Positions 31,838 to 40,076 of a DNA stretch of 64,000 nucleotides are shown here, piece by piece (the stretch's first letter is position 1; the number at the start of each line of letters is the position of its first letter). The notes beneath the pieces were generated by a model. That model saw only the letters and a list, made by a program, of their open reading frames with translations. It made no database searches and had not been told where the DNA came from. The DNA is from a virus. The position numbers and the translations under genes are program-made. The stretch spans positions 1 to 64,000 of the IMG/VR virus record IMGVR_UViG_3300047554_000255. The stretch is one strand, 5' to 3'.

Positions 31838-32848
31838 ATGCTAAGTACAAAAAACTTAATATCAGATGTTAAGCTCGTACCATCAACGTGGATATTTGAG
31901 CACTATTGCAAGCTCCCTGACAAGCTTGTTGGTCAAGACCTTAAGGTAAAGAGTCTTTTCAATCCAAAGGAACGTACACCAAGTATGTGTATCTACTTTG
32001 ATCAGAAGAAAAGTATCTATAAGTTTAAGGACTTCTCAACAGATAAGGGTGGTGGGGCTATTGATTTAGTAAAGCATTTGTACCAGTGTAGCTTTGGACA
32101 GGCAAGTGGAACTATTATTGAGGATTACAATGAGTTTATCTTACATAATAATGGAGGCTTTGATGTTCAAGAGTTTAAAAGCTATAGTAAATACCGTGTT
32201 AAGGATACAACTACACGGCCCTGGACAACAGCAGATCAATACTACTGGACTAAGTTTAACATAGGCAGTAGATTACTTGATGAGCATAATGTTAGGCCCT
32301 TACAATCCTACATTATGGCTAAAGAAGAAGACGGTCAACACAAAGAGCTTGAGATATTAGGCAAGCATTTGTATGGCTACTTTACTAGTGATGATCAGGT
32401 GTATAAGATATACCAACCCACTGTAAAGGATAAAAAGTTTATTAAGGTTGCGAACTATATACAAGGTTCAGAGCAACTAAAAGGACATGATTACTTAGTT
32501 ATTACCTCTAGTCTTAAAGACTTGATGGCATTAAAATCATTAAAGCTTAGTGTTGATGTGATTGCACCAGACTCTGAGAACACAATGATAAAGCAAGAAC
32601 TCATTGATAAGTATAAGACTCAATATAAGAAGATTATTACTATCTTTGACAACGATGAGGCAGGACTTCGAGCAATGAAGAAGTATCAAGAGCATTATGA
32701 TATACCTTATGTTCACTTAAAGATGAGCAAAGATTTAGCTGATGCTATTAGAGACTTTGGACCTAGAGAAGTAATGATCAACTTAGTTCCTTTAATAACA
32801 AAACACGTAGTAGATAATGAGTCAGACAACTTGGATGCACAAGCGTAA
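31838..32848 (+). CDS. DnaG/Toprim-type primase (336 aa)
   Basis: The N-terminal half has FNPKERTPSMCIYF and a YKFKDFSTDKGGGAIDLVKH segment as in DnaG-type primase domains, though no complete zinc finger is present. The C-terminal half is a Toprim domain: VITSSLKDLMALKSL near residues 222-236 and TIFDNDEAGLRAMKKY near 269-284. The Toprim Glu that usually starts the first motif (EGEKD) is replaced by Ser here, while the acidic DND motif is intact. It makes RNA primers for the helicase and polymerase of the same module. Confidence 0.85.
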   Translation: MLSTKNLISDVKLVPSTWIFEHYCKLPDKLVGQDLKVKSLFNPKERTPSMCIYFDQKKSIYKFKDFSTDKGGGAIDLVKHLYQCSFGQASGTIIEDYNEFILHNNGGFDVQEFKSYSKYRVKDTTTRPWTTADQYYWTKFNIGSRLLDEHNVRPLQSYIMAKEEDGQHKELEILGKHLYGYFTSDDQVYKIYQPTVKDKKFIKVANYIQGSEQLKGHDYLVITSSLKDLMALKSLKLSVDVIAPDSENTMIKQELIDKYKTQYKKIITIFDNDEAGLRAMKKYQEHYDIPYVHLKMSKDLADAIRDFGPREVMINLVPLITKHVVDNESDNLDAQA

Positions 32849-33260
32849 AGCTATCACTTCTCTTGATAAGCTTCCTAATTACCACGAACTAGAAGGATTT
32901 GTCTATAAGATCACTAACCTAACAACAGGTCAGATCTATATAGGAAAAAAGTCTTTGTACCATACAAAGAAGAAAAGAATCTCAGCACGTAGTAAAGCAG
33001 AAACAAAAACAAGAAAGACATTCGAGTATATAAAGAAAGAGTCAGACTGGTTAAAGTATTATGGATCAAGCAAAGAACTATCAGCAGATGTTAAGTTACT
33101 TGGCGTAGAGCAGTTCTCAAGAGAGATCTTAGAGTTATGTAAAACAAAGAAGTACTTGACATATGCTGAGTTTGCTTGGCAAGTTAAGTTAGATGTATTA
33201 AGAACAAACTCCTATAACGGAAACATACTAGGTAAATGGTATGGTCGTGATATGGAATAA
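32817..33260 (+). CDS. GIY-YIG-type endonuclease-like protein (147 aa)
   Basis: FVYKITNLTTGQIYIGKKSLY near residues 28-48 is the GIY-YIG signature (YKI...IYIGKK). The remaining WLKYYGSSKEL and FSREILELC segments match SegE-type phage endonucleases. Such proteins are often homing or recombination endonucleases; a free-standing copy between the primase and small replication genes suggests mobility. It overlaps the primase by 32 bases; an ATG at 32835 is an alternative start. Confidence 0.8.
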   Translation: MSQTTWMHKRKAITSLDKLPNYHELEGFVYKITNLTTGQIYIGKKSLYHTKKKRISARSKAETKTRKTFEYIKKESDWLKYYGSSKELSADVKLLGVEQFSREILELCKTKKYLTYAEFAWQVKLDVLRTNSYNGNILGKWYGRDME

Positions 33261-33271
33261 ATAAAACTATT

Positions 33272-33616
33272 ATGCCAGAACTACATGAAACACTGATGGG
33301 TCAGAAGCTGATATCAACAAATATCCCTGGTATCCATCACGAATTAAAACGCATTGCAGACTTGTTAGAAACTTATGTTGTGATGCAAACAAAAAAACTA
33401 AGACCTAGCGATGACAGAAGTATTGTTCTCGTAAAACCAGGTATATACAGAGTAACTCTCTGTGGAGATTTATGGACACTAGAACAAGATAGATTCAACT
33501 CAAAAATATGGAGAGGTGTATTAGAAACTAGTGTAAGTACAAAGAAAGTTGGTACATCAGTAAAAGCACAAACAAAAAGAGATGCTCTTATAATGATGGA
33601 AGAAAAGTATAGTTAA
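33272..33616 (+). CDS. Protein of unknown function (114 aa)
   Basis: The N-terminal half is helical (GIHHELKRIADLLETYVVMQ, about residues 20-39), the C-terminal half beta-rich, with a basic KVGTSVKAQTKRD segment. No domain is recognised. Spacing is tight on both sides. It lies in the replication module between the GIY-YIG gene and the nuclease genes. Confidence 0.55.
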   Translation: MPELHETLMGQKLISTNIPGIHHELKRIADLLETYVVMQTKKLRPSDDRSIVLVKPGIYRVTLCGDLWTLEQDRFNSKIWRGVLETSVSTKKVGTSVKAQTKRDALIMMEEKYS

Positions 33617-33617
33617 T

Positions 33618-33791
33618 ATGGAAGACCCAATTATTGAAGCTGTTATAGAACAGATGAAGGAAGACTTTGCGATGCAGGATGTAACAGCTATCTATGAATT
33701 ACTAGAGTTCCTTCCAAAGAAAAACTTATTAGGCTATCTACCAGAAGAGGTAGCAGAACAACTTAAACAACAAAAACATGGCGGACAATAA
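33618..33791 (+). CDS. Small acidic helical protein (57 aa)
   Basis: ATG at 33618 follows the preceding stop by one base, and the frame ends at TAA 33789-33791. The protein begins MEDPIIEAVIEQMKEDFAMQ and continues with DVTAIYELLEFLPKKNLLGY: two acidic helices and a Leu-rich end. No family is recognised. Its 3' end overlaps the next small gene by 14 bases. Confidence 0.6.
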   Translation: MEDPIIEAVIEQMKEDFAMQDVTAIYELLEFLPKKNLLGYLPEEVAEQLKQQKHGGQ

Positions 33792-33957
33792 AAACATTGA
33801 AGAAGCTTGTGTTGATTTGATTGGCTTTCTTGAAAGAATAGAGTCAACAACAAACGATAAGATAACAGGTGCTGAGATTCGTAATTACATGTATCAACAA
33901 GGATACTGGTCAAAAGAAGAAGAGCATGATCACAATAATGAATCAACTGGTATCTAA
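33778..33957 (+). CDS. Small acidic protein (59 aa)
   Basis: The frame from ATG 33778 to TAA 33955-33957 encodes MADNKNIEEACVDLIGFLER followed by an acidic, His/Asn-rich tail (EEEHDHNNESTGI). No family is recognised. The 14-base overlap with the upstream gene and the TAATATG junction to the nuclease gene support it. Confidence 0.55.
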   Translation: MADNKNIEEACVDLIGFLERIESTTNDKITGAEIRNYMYQQGYWSKEEEHDHNNESTGI

Positions 33958-33958
33958 T

Positions 33959-34957
33959 ATGGAAGAGCAAATATTAATGAATAGCTTCTATGAGAAGCCT
34001 TTTCAGTTTAGTTACAGTAGTCTTAGTAGATTACTATGGAGTCCAAAGTCTTTTAAAGACGTTTATATCAATGGTATAAGAGAAGAGATTGTTGCAGATC
34101 ACCTTATTAAGGGTAAGCTTATACATAATCTGATCTTAGAACCAGATAGTATTACAAAGAACTATATTGTAATGCCCACTGAGTTACCTGCTGCAAAAGC
34201 AAAGATGGTTATCGATAGAGTGTTTGCACACAAGCAACAACTACAAGATGACTCAAGAGAAGAGCTTGATCAGTTTGGTGGAGCTATCTTAGATATCATG
34301 GCTGACATGAACTACTTTCAGAACTTAAAGACTGATGCCCAGCGTCTTGATAAGATAATAACACTTGACCATCAAGTATACTGGTCTTTCTTAAAGATGA
34401 AGAAGGGTAAAGATCTAATCGATCAAGATACTTTAACGTTCTGTACAGAAGCAGTTAATACGATCAAGAGTCATGCAGATATCTGTGAGTTACTTGGTCT
34501 TCACCTAGATAGCATGTCTGGTAATATTGAGACAGTAAACGAGAAGATGTTCTATATAGAGAAGTTTAAAAACTACCCGTTTGGACTCAAGGGTATTATT
34601 GACAACTTAGTTATCGATCATGATAAGAAGATCATCTATATCAATGACTTAAAGACAACATCAAAAGATCTTATTAACTTTGATGGATCTATTGAGCATT
34701 ATGATTACTGGATGCAAGCTGCTATCTATGTTCAGTTAGTTAATGAAAACTATGCTGATCTTATTGGATACACTATTGAGTTTAACTTCGTTGCTATCGA
34801 TAAAAACTACTGCACATATGCCTTTGGTGTATCAGCAGAAAGTATTATTGCATGGACTGAACGATTAATAGATACTTTAAACAAAGCTAAGTGGCATTAC
34901 GAAGAAAGAAACTACTATCTTCCGTTTGAACTTGCAAGTAAAAAAGTATATTTGTAG
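33959..34957 (+). CDS. PD-(D/E)XK nuclease, Cas4/RecB-like (332 aa)
   Basis: The ATG at 33959 follows the previous stop by one base; upstream in-frame starts would run through the small genes. The nuclease core is visible as FGLKGIIDNLVIDHDKK (about 208-224, Asp in GIID) and IYINDLKTTS (about 226-235, DLK). Together these give the D...(D/E)XK signature, with a following helix QAAIYVQL (QxxxY-type motif). An N-terminal SYSSLSRLLWSP segment is also typical of this phage family. A PD-(D/E)XK nuclease is part of the core crAss-like replication module. It would process recombination or replication intermediates. Confidence 0.85.
   Translation: MEEQILMNSFYEKPFQFSYSSLSRLLWSPKSFKDVYINGIREEIVADHLIKGKLIHNLILEPDSITKNYIVMPTELPAAKAKMVIDRVFAHKQQLQDDSREELDQFGGAILDIMADMNYFQNLKTDAQRLDKIITLDHQVYWSFLKMKKGKDLIDQDTLTFCTEAVNTIKSHADICELLGLHLDSMSGNIETVNEKMFYIEKFKNYPFGLKGIIDNLVIDHDKKIIYINDLKTTSKDLINFDGSIEHYDYWMQAAIYVQLVNENYADLIGYTIEFNFVAIDKNYCTYAFGVSAESIIAWTERLIDTLNKAKWHYEERNYYLPFELASKKVYL
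34925..34954 (+). promoter_or_regulatory. Bacteroidota-type promoter inside the end of the nuclease gene
   Basis: TTTG (34925-34928), 18 bases, TATATTTG (34947-34954): an exact host-type consensus. The ATG at 34975 is 21 bases downstream. Because it lies at the 3' end of the nuclease CDS, it would allow separate expression of the following genes. Confidence 0.75.
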
Positions 34958-34974
34958 TATAAAACCAACATACA

Positions 34975-35550
34975 ATGATAGACGCACACAAGATACCATC
35001 GTTATATAGCAGATACTTTCAGAAGTCAAAGACGTTCTTATTACCGTTTGTTCTTACAGATCGTAAGTCAATGACTCAACCTGAGAATGTATACATTGCC
35101 TGGAAAGATAGATATACTGTAAAAGATAAGCGTTTGATTGTTGTTTATAAAGCAGGGAATAAATCCGCTGCGTTCAAGAAGGCGGAGGCTGTACTAACAG
35201 CTTCCCCTTTATTTGAATCAAGAGAAGAGTACAACGATAGGATTATCTTTATCTTTAACTTTACAAAAAAGAGAAGAGACTGGAAGTGTTTTATTGATGG
35301 TAAGTATTCTATGCTTGATGAGGATGCTAAACTAGACATCCTTTACTTCTTTAGAAAAGAACCAAAAGAGTGCACATATATTAACTCATACTTATATCCT
35401 GAATACCACTTTGATCACTACGCAAGCTTACTTGATGTTGATGTTAGAGTACTTCTTGAAGTAGGTGAACTATGTGATAAGTACGACGAAGACAAAGAAA
35501 CACTAACATTAGTTACTGAAGATTTGGAGATCTTAGAAAAAGCTATTTAA
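34975..35550 (+). CDS. Protein of unknown function behind its own promoter (191 aa)
   Basis: A soluble, Lys- and Asp/Glu-rich protein with a mostly beta N-terminal half and an acidic helical end. A middle segment has an alternating YKAGNKSAAFKKAEAV pattern. I recognise no family, although its place beside the nuclease and polymerase recurs in crAss-like phages to my recollection. The strong promoter just upstream implies regulated expression. Confidence 0.65.
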   Translation: MIDAHKIPSLYSRYFQKSKTFLLPFVLTDRKSMTQPENVYIAWKDRYTVKDKRLIVVYKAGNKSAAFKKAEAVLTASPLFESREEYNDRIIFIFNFTKKRRDWKCFIDGKYSMLDEDAKLDILYFFRKEPKECTYINSYLYPEYHFDHYASLLDVDVRVLLEVGELCDKYDEDKETLTLVTEDLEILEKAI

Positions 35551-35574
35551 TTTGTTAAAAAACCAAACAACATT

Positions 35575-35952
35575 ATGACACACAGTATGTTTATCATCTC
35601 CGCAAAGTGGGGAGAACTTGACAGTTTCCGTATGATTCCATCACACATTGACTGTCCTTATTCAGAATGTATCTATGATGCTTCTCAAGGTATCTTAGCT
35701 ATCATCTCAAAAGAGAAAAGACAAAAGTATCACTTCTTACCTAAGTTAGATGACCGTGGTAAAGTTATACCAGTAAAAAGAAAAGCAGGAGATCCAGAAG
35801 AGTTTACACCTTTTGCTGAAGAAAGACGTTTAATGGAATCATCTTACGAGTATTATATTGAGAATGCAGATGAGATCCTTGACTTTATCCAAAACATGCA
35901 TGACAATACTCAAAAGGTTCACAGTGATTACGAATCTTTGATAAAGAAGTAG
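35575..35952 (+). CDS. Protein of unknown function (125 aa)
   Basis: An N-terminal beta-rich part (MTHSMFIISAKWGELDSFRM) and a helical, acidic C-terminus ending in a Lys pair. No domain is recognised. It precedes a strong terminator, closing the unit that starts at the promoter at 34925, so it is probably co-transcribed with the gene at 34975. Confidence 0.6.
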   Translation: MTHSMFIISAKWGELDSFRMIPSHIDCPYSECIYDASQGILAIISKEKRQKYHFLPKLDDRGKVIPVKRKAGDPEEFTPFAEERRLMESSYEYYIENADEILDFIQNMHDNTQKVHSDYESLIKK

Positions 35953-35971
35953 TTTAAGTTGCTAATGTACT

Positions 35972-36002
35972 AATGGGAGAGGTTCTGCTTCTCCCATTTT
36001 TT
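35972..36002 (+). terminator. Rho-independent terminator
   Basis: AATGGGAGA (35972-35980) pairs with TCTCCCATT (35990-35998), followed by a T run. It separates the 34975-35952 unit from DNA polymerase. Confidence 0.9.
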
Positions 36003-36045
36003 ATGCACTATACACGGGGGAACAGCTTAACTGAACAACTGCATA

Positions 36046-37992
36046 ATGAAAACTAAAGCACACTGGGTGATGGACTACGAGACAATCTGTAATTGTTTCA
36101 TGGCAGTCTTCATCCATTACAAGAATGACAAGGTCCGTAAGTACTTTGTGGTATCAGAGTTCAGAGATGACTTTGATGCTTACGTTGACTTCTTAAAAGA
36201 AAACGTTAAAAATCAAGAGTATCATATATCATATAATGGTCTTGGCTTTGACAGTCAGATCACTCAATACGTTCTTGAGAATCATCAAGAGTGGAAAGGT
36301 CTCTCACCTTTAGTTATTGCTCGTATAATCTACGGATATGCTCAGACAGTAATCAATAAGCAAGAGTTAAAAGAGATGCTTGACTATGCACCATACAAGT
36401 TGTCTATCAAGCAGATCGATGTATTCAAGCTTAACCACTGGGATAACCCTGCAAAGATGAGTAGTCTTAAGTGGATCCAGTATAGTATGGATTGGTTTAG
36501 TGTACTTGAGATGCCACATCATCACAATGATCCTATAACATCAGAGGAAACTCAAAGGATGGTACTAGAGTATTGTGTTAATGACGTTGAGAGTACGCGT
36601 AATATTATGGAGATTAGTAAAGAACAGATTAATCTACGTCTTAGCTTAAGCAAAGAATACAAGATTGACTTACTATCTGCATCTGAGCCACGCATATCAA
36701 AAGAGTTGTTTGCTTACTTCTTAACAAATAAGTTAAACATCGAAAAAAGCGTGCTTAAAAAACTACGCACGCCAAGAAAACAAATTATATTAGAGGACTG
36801 TATACTGCCTTATATTAAGTTTAAAACACCTGAGTTTAACAATCTACTTAACTTCTTTAAAAGCAAGGTTGTAGTGGAAACAAAAGGGGCTCTAGACTAT
36901 AAGGTTACATACAAAGGAGTTGATAGTTACTATGGTCTTGGTGGTATCCATGGTGCAACAAAAGCTGGTATCTATGAAGCAAAACCAGGATGGACTATTA
37001 TGTCAAGCGACGTAACGTCTTTCTATCCTAACCTTGCTATTAGAAACGGTTTTGCACCAGAGCATTTACCAAAGAAAGAGTTCTTAGAGTTGTACGAGTG
37101 GTTCTTTGAAGAAAGAAAGAAGATACCAAAGTCAGATCCAAAGAACTATGTGTACAAGATTATCTTGAACTCTACTTATGGTTTGAGTAATGATGAGAAT
37201 AGTTTCTTGTATGACCCACAGATGACTATGCAGATTACTGTAAACGGTCAACTACAACTATCAATGTTGTATGAGATGTTAGCAGAAGCTATACCTGATT
37301 GTCAACCATTAATGCAAAACACAGATGGTCTTGAGATGATGATTCCTGAAAAGGATGTTCAGACATACATGGACGTTTGTGCTGAATGGGAAAAGATAAC
37401 TAATCTTGGACTAGAGCATGATGAGTATAAGAAGATGATTATCGGTGATGTAAACAACTACATTGCTATCTATAAGAAAGAAGGTAAGACACCAAAGTGC
37501 AAGGGTCGTTTTGAGTGGGAAGCATTAAGTTCAAAGAGTGCATCAACGTTGCACAAGAACAAAAGCTTTCTTGTAATACCAAAAGGTATCTATGAGTACT
37601 TTGTTAATGGAGTTAAGCCCGAAGATTATGTTCGTAATCATACTAACTTCTTAGACTTCTGTGGTGGAGCTAAAGCAAAGGGTAAGTGGTTCTTTGAAAA
37701 GTATAGTATTGTTGATGGTGAAGAGAAGTTTGAAAAGCTTCAGAAGATTATCAGATACTATGTTAGCACAAAAGGATCTAAGATCGTAAAGAAAGAACCA
37801 GCATCTGGTAGAGCTATCCAAGTTCTTGCTGATCGATGGTTACTAACTGAGATGAATCTTATTAACGATGACACTGAAACACCAGATGACATCAACTATC
37901 AGTTCTATATTGACAGTATTAACAAAGAGATAGAAAACATCTCAAACATAAAGCAGTCTAACACAGGACAGCTTGAATTATTCGGTTTTTAA
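36046..37992 (+). CDS. Family B DNA polymerase with proofreading exonuclease (648 aa)
   Basis: Exonuclease motifs: DYE at residues 10-12, NGLGFD at 64-69 and YCVND at 176-180. Polymerase motifs: SDVTSFYP at 321-328 (motif A, Asp322), KIILNSTYG at 371-379 (motif B) and NTDG at 425-428 (motif C, Asp427; the usual DTD is NTD). It is the replicative polymerase, and a family B enzyme is normal for part of the Crassvirales. The last residues are GQLELFGF: QLELF at 642-646 matches the bacterial beta-clamp-binding pentapeptide. It is short for family B, with compact thumb and exonuclease domains. Confidence 0.92.
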   Translation: MKTKAHWVMDYETICNCFMAVFIHYKNDKVRKYFVVSEFRDDFDAYVDFLKENVKNQEYHISYNGLGFDSQITQYVLENHQEWKGLSPLVIARIIYGYAQTVINKQELKEMLDYAPYKLSIKQIDVFKLNHWDNPAKMSSLKWIQYSMDWFSVLEMPHHHNDPITSEETQRMVLEYCVNDVESTRNIMEISKEQINLRLSLSKEYKIDLLSASEPRISKELFAYFLTNKLNIEKSVLKKLRTPRKQIILEDCILPYIKFKTPEFNNLLNFFKSKVVVETKGALDYKVTYKGVDSYYGLGGIHGATKAGIYEAKPGWTIMSSDVTSFYPNLAIRNGFAPEHLPKKEFLELYEWFFEERKKIPKSDPKNYVYKIILNSTYGLSNDENSFLYDPQMTMQITVNGQLQLSMLYEMLAEAIPDCQPLMQNTDGLEMMIPEKDVQTYMDVCAEWEKITNLGLEHDEYKKMIIGDVNNYIAIYKKEGKTPKCKGRFEWEALSSKSASTLHKNKSFLVIPKGIYEYFVNGVKPEDYVRNHTNFLDFCGGAKAKGKWFFEKYSIVDGEEKFEKLQKIIRYYVSTKGSKIVKKEPASGRAIQVLADRWLLTEMNLINDDTETPDDINYQFYIDSINKEIENISNIKQSNTGQLELFGF

Positions 37993-38002
37993 TAATATAG
38001 TT

Positions 38003-38389
38003 ATGACAAAAGTAAGTATCGATTTTGATGGTACACTCAGTCAACCAGAAGTCCAGGAGTTTGCAAAAGAGCTCCTGGATGCTGGTATTGATGTATGGGT
38101 AGTAACAACACGTTATGACGAGAATCACTTGCATAAGTATGCAATGGATTATCCACCAACGTTAGAAGATTTATGGGAAGTAGTTGAAAAACTGGGTATT
38201 CCAAGATGGAAGGTAAGATTTACCAACATGGAATGGAAGTATACCTATCTATGTGACACTGAGTTTGTCTGGCACTTAGACGATAATGACCACGAGATTC
38301 GTAGGGCTCTTTATAATAAGTGTAAAGTACCAATGATACAAGTTGCTCGCGAAGATTTTAAGGAAGAGTGTTTACGTTTAATCAAATAA
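38003..38389 (+). CDS. HAD-like phosphatase/hydrolase (128 aa)
   Basis: The ATG at 38003 is chosen; an in-frame ATG 30 bases earlier overlaps the polymerase. Motif I DFDGT lies near residues 7-11, motif II VVTTRYD near 33-39, and a HLDDND segment near 93-98 supplies the acidic metal-binding pair. This is a minimal HAD fold without a large cap, as in phage 5'-nucleotidase or polynucleotide phosphatase-type proteins. A role in nucleotide salvage or DNA-end repair would fit its neighbours. Confidence 0.78.
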   Translation: MTKVSIDFDGTLSQPEVQEFAKELLDAGIDVWVVTTRYDENHLHKYAMDYPPTLEDLWEVVEKLGIPRWKVRFTNMEWKYTYLCDTEFVWHLDDNDHEIRRALYNKCKVPMIQVAREDFKEECLRLIK

Positions 38390-38391
38390 TC

Positions 38392-38820
38392 ATGAAAGTA
38401 AAAGTAAAAAAGCTGCATGCTAATGCAGTAGCCCCTAAGTTTGGAAAGCCTGGTGATGCAGGTGCAGATCTTACAGCTACAAGTATTGATACATCACGTG
38501 GTGGTCAAGTAGTATACGGTACTGGTATTGCTGTTGAGATACCAGAAGGAATGGTAGGACTTGTGTTTCCACGTTCTTCTGTACGTAACTTCCCATTAAT
38601 TATGAGTAACTCTGTAGGTGTTATTGATTCTGGTTACAGAGGAGAAGTTATGGTTACGTTTAATCTTACTTCAAAAGAATGGTTTACTGATCTTTATAAA
38701 GTAGGTGATCGTATTGCTCAATTAGTAATCATGCCTGTACCATTGATTGAGTATATGATTGTTGATGAGTTATCTGAAACTGAACGCGGAACTGGCGGAC
38801 ACGGTTCAACAGGAAAATGA
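38392..38820 (+). CDS. dut: dUTPase, trimeric (142 aa)
   Basis: All five trimeric dUTPase motifs are present: GDAGADLTA (about residues 23-31), PRSS followed by VRN (about 64-70), GVIDSGYRGEV (about 79-89), GDRIAQLVI (about 106-114) and RGTGGHGSTG at the C-terminus. It hydrolyses dUTP to dUMP, which limits uracil in DNA and feeds dTMP synthesis. Its start nearly coincides with the stop of the upstream HAD gene. With the glycosylase at 14016 it guards against uracil incorporation. Confidence 0.95.
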   Translation: MKVKVKKLHANAVAPKFGKPGDAGADLTATSIDTSRGGQVVYGTGIAVEIPEGMVGLVFPRSSVRNFPLIMSNSVGVIDSGYRGEVMVTFNLTSKEWFTDLYKVGDRIAQLVIMPVPLIEYMIVDELSETERGTGGHGSTGK

Positions 38821-39260
38821 CACACCTAAAGACTTGCTTATATCTTGATGATGTACGTACTCCACTAGAAGATAAGCCTGGATATCATCCATGGGTTATC
38901 GTTAGAAACTATGATCAGTTTGTTGAATACATAACTCAGCATGGAGTACCTGACTTTATATCGTTTGACCATGACTTAGGTAAAGAACATACTAATGACT
39001 ACTTTGCTCAAGTATTAGCTCAGGGTTTCCAAGATCCTAAGTACGATGACTATAAAGAAAAGACTGGTCTACACTGTGCTATGTGGCTAACAGAATATTG
39101 CATGGATAATAATGTTCCTCCAAAGACATGTGCTGTTCATAGTCATAATCCTGTAGGATCTAATAACATACAAAGTTGTATTAATAGTTTTAAGAAACAT
39201 CTAGGACTTCCTCAAGATTGTTATCTTGGAAGAGTACCTTTTAAAGTAACTGAAGAATGA
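38817..39260 (+). CDS. cREC-type (cyclic-phosphate-processing receiver-like) protein (147 aa)
   Basis: The N-terminus LYLDDVRTP is a receiver-like Asp pair. Next comes WVIVRNYDQF, then VPDFISFDHDLG with a second acidic cluster. A HCAMWLTEYC helix follows, and HSHNPVGSNNIQSCINSF closes the domain. These features match the family I know as the cyclic-phosphate-processing receiver domain, predicted to act on RNA 2',3'-cyclic phosphates in RNA repair or conflict systems. Substrate is not tested. Start overlaps the dUTPase stop by 4 bases. Confidence 0.75.
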   Translation: MTHLKTCLYLDDVRTPLEDKPGYHPWVIVRNYDQFVEYITQHGVPDFISFDHDLGKEHTNDYFAQVLAQGFQDPKYDDYKEKTGLHCAMWLTEYCMDNNVPPKTCAVHSHNPVGSNNIQSCINSFKKHLGLPQDCYLGRVPFKVTEE

Positions 39261-39973
39261 GAAAGAATCTAATAGGTATATCAGGTAAGATTGGTTCAGG
39301 AAAAGATACGGTTGGTAAAATCATACAGTATCTAAGTTCTGAATCATCTCAACAAAGAGGTAGAACGTTTGAAGAGTTTCTTAGAGGGAATAGTAATCCA
39401 GATGCTTATGGTTATTACTACCACTCTGATTGGGAAATCAAGAAGTTTGCTGGTAAACTAAAAGAAGTAGCTAGTTTGCTTACAGGTATTAGCGTACATG
39501 ACTTTGAGGACCAGGAGTTCAAGAAAACTGAGTTAGGTCCTGAGTGGAATCAGACAAGACTTTATAATAGCAATGCTCCGTGGATGACAGGTAATGAAAC
39601 ATACGAAGTACCTTTAACAGTAAGAGAACTCTTACAAAAAATAGGTACTGAGTGTATGAGAGATTGCCTACATGAAAATGTATGGGTCAACGCTTTATTT
39701 GCTGACTATGAATGTACTCACTCAGATCATTCCCCACATGGAGTTGACTGTTCTCAATGGCTTATTACTGATACACGTTTTCCTAATGAAGCACAAGCTA
39801 TAAAAAGCAAAGGGGGGATCATAGTTAAGGTAACTAGACCAGGGGAACAACAAGGTACTCACCCTAGTGAGACTGCTCTTGACGATTGGGACTTTGATGT
39901 TGTTATAGAGAACAACGGATCTATAGAAGATCTAATAGAAAAAGTTAAGATACAGTTAGGAGATATGCTATAA
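39257..39973 (+). CDS. Deoxynucleoside monophosphate kinase-like P-loop protein (238 aa)
   Basis: Walker A GKIGSGKDT lies at residues 10-18. The LLQKIGTECMRDCLHENVWV and ITDTRFPNEAQAI segments match phage T4 gp1-type dNMP kinases. It phosphorylates dNMPs, including the dTMP arising from dUTPase products, and so supplies precursors for replication. The central Trp-rich loop (about 90-115) is an insertion often seen in this family. Start overlaps the cREC gene stop by 4 bases. Confidence 0.85.
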   Translation: MRKNLIGISGKIGSGKDTVGKIIQYLSSESSQQRGRTFEEFLRGNSNPDAYGYYYHSDWEIKKFAGKLKEVASLLTGISVHDFEDQEFKKTELGPEWNQTRLYNSNAPWMTGNETYEVPLTVRELLQKIGTECMRDCLHENVWVNALFADYECTHSDHSPHGVDCSQWLITDTRFPNEAQAIKSKGGIIVKVTRPGEQQGTHPSETALDDWDFDVVIENNGSIEDLIEKVKIQLGDML

Positions 39974-39978
39974 TTAAG

Positions 39979-39986
39979 TATCTTTG
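39979..39986 (+). promoter_or_regulatory. Bacteroidota-type -7 element upstream of a possible small RNA
   Basis: TATCTTTG matches TAnnTTTG. The -33 position (39956-39959) holds TTAG, one mismatch from TTTG, with a 19-base spacer. A terminator-like hairpin ends about 70 bases later. Confidence 0.55.
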
Positions 39987-39992
39987 TATCAC

Positions 39993-40058
39993 TTGTATGT
40001 TATTGTGTAGTTCGGTTGCTACCTACCTTCCAAACGGAGAAAGGCAGCATTTTTTTTT
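39993..40058 (+). ncRNA. Candidate small RNA or attenuator leader
   Basis: Between the -7 element at 39979 and the gene at 40077 there is no reading frame. The stretch ends in a hairpin (TGCT 40017-40020 with AGCA 40046-40049, inner CCTT with AAGG) and nine T residues (40050-40058). A transcript of about 65 bases with its own terminator is possible, or a leader that controls the next gene. The exact start is inferred from the promoter. Confidence 0.4.
40017..40058 (+). terminator. Terminator-like hairpin with T9 tract
   Basis: TGCT and AGCA close an imperfect stem (CCTT with AAGG inside) followed by nine T. It would end the candidate small RNA, or a transcript reading through from the dNMP kinase gene. 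Confidence 0.55.
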
Positions 40059-40076
40059 CACTTAAACTAACAAGCA

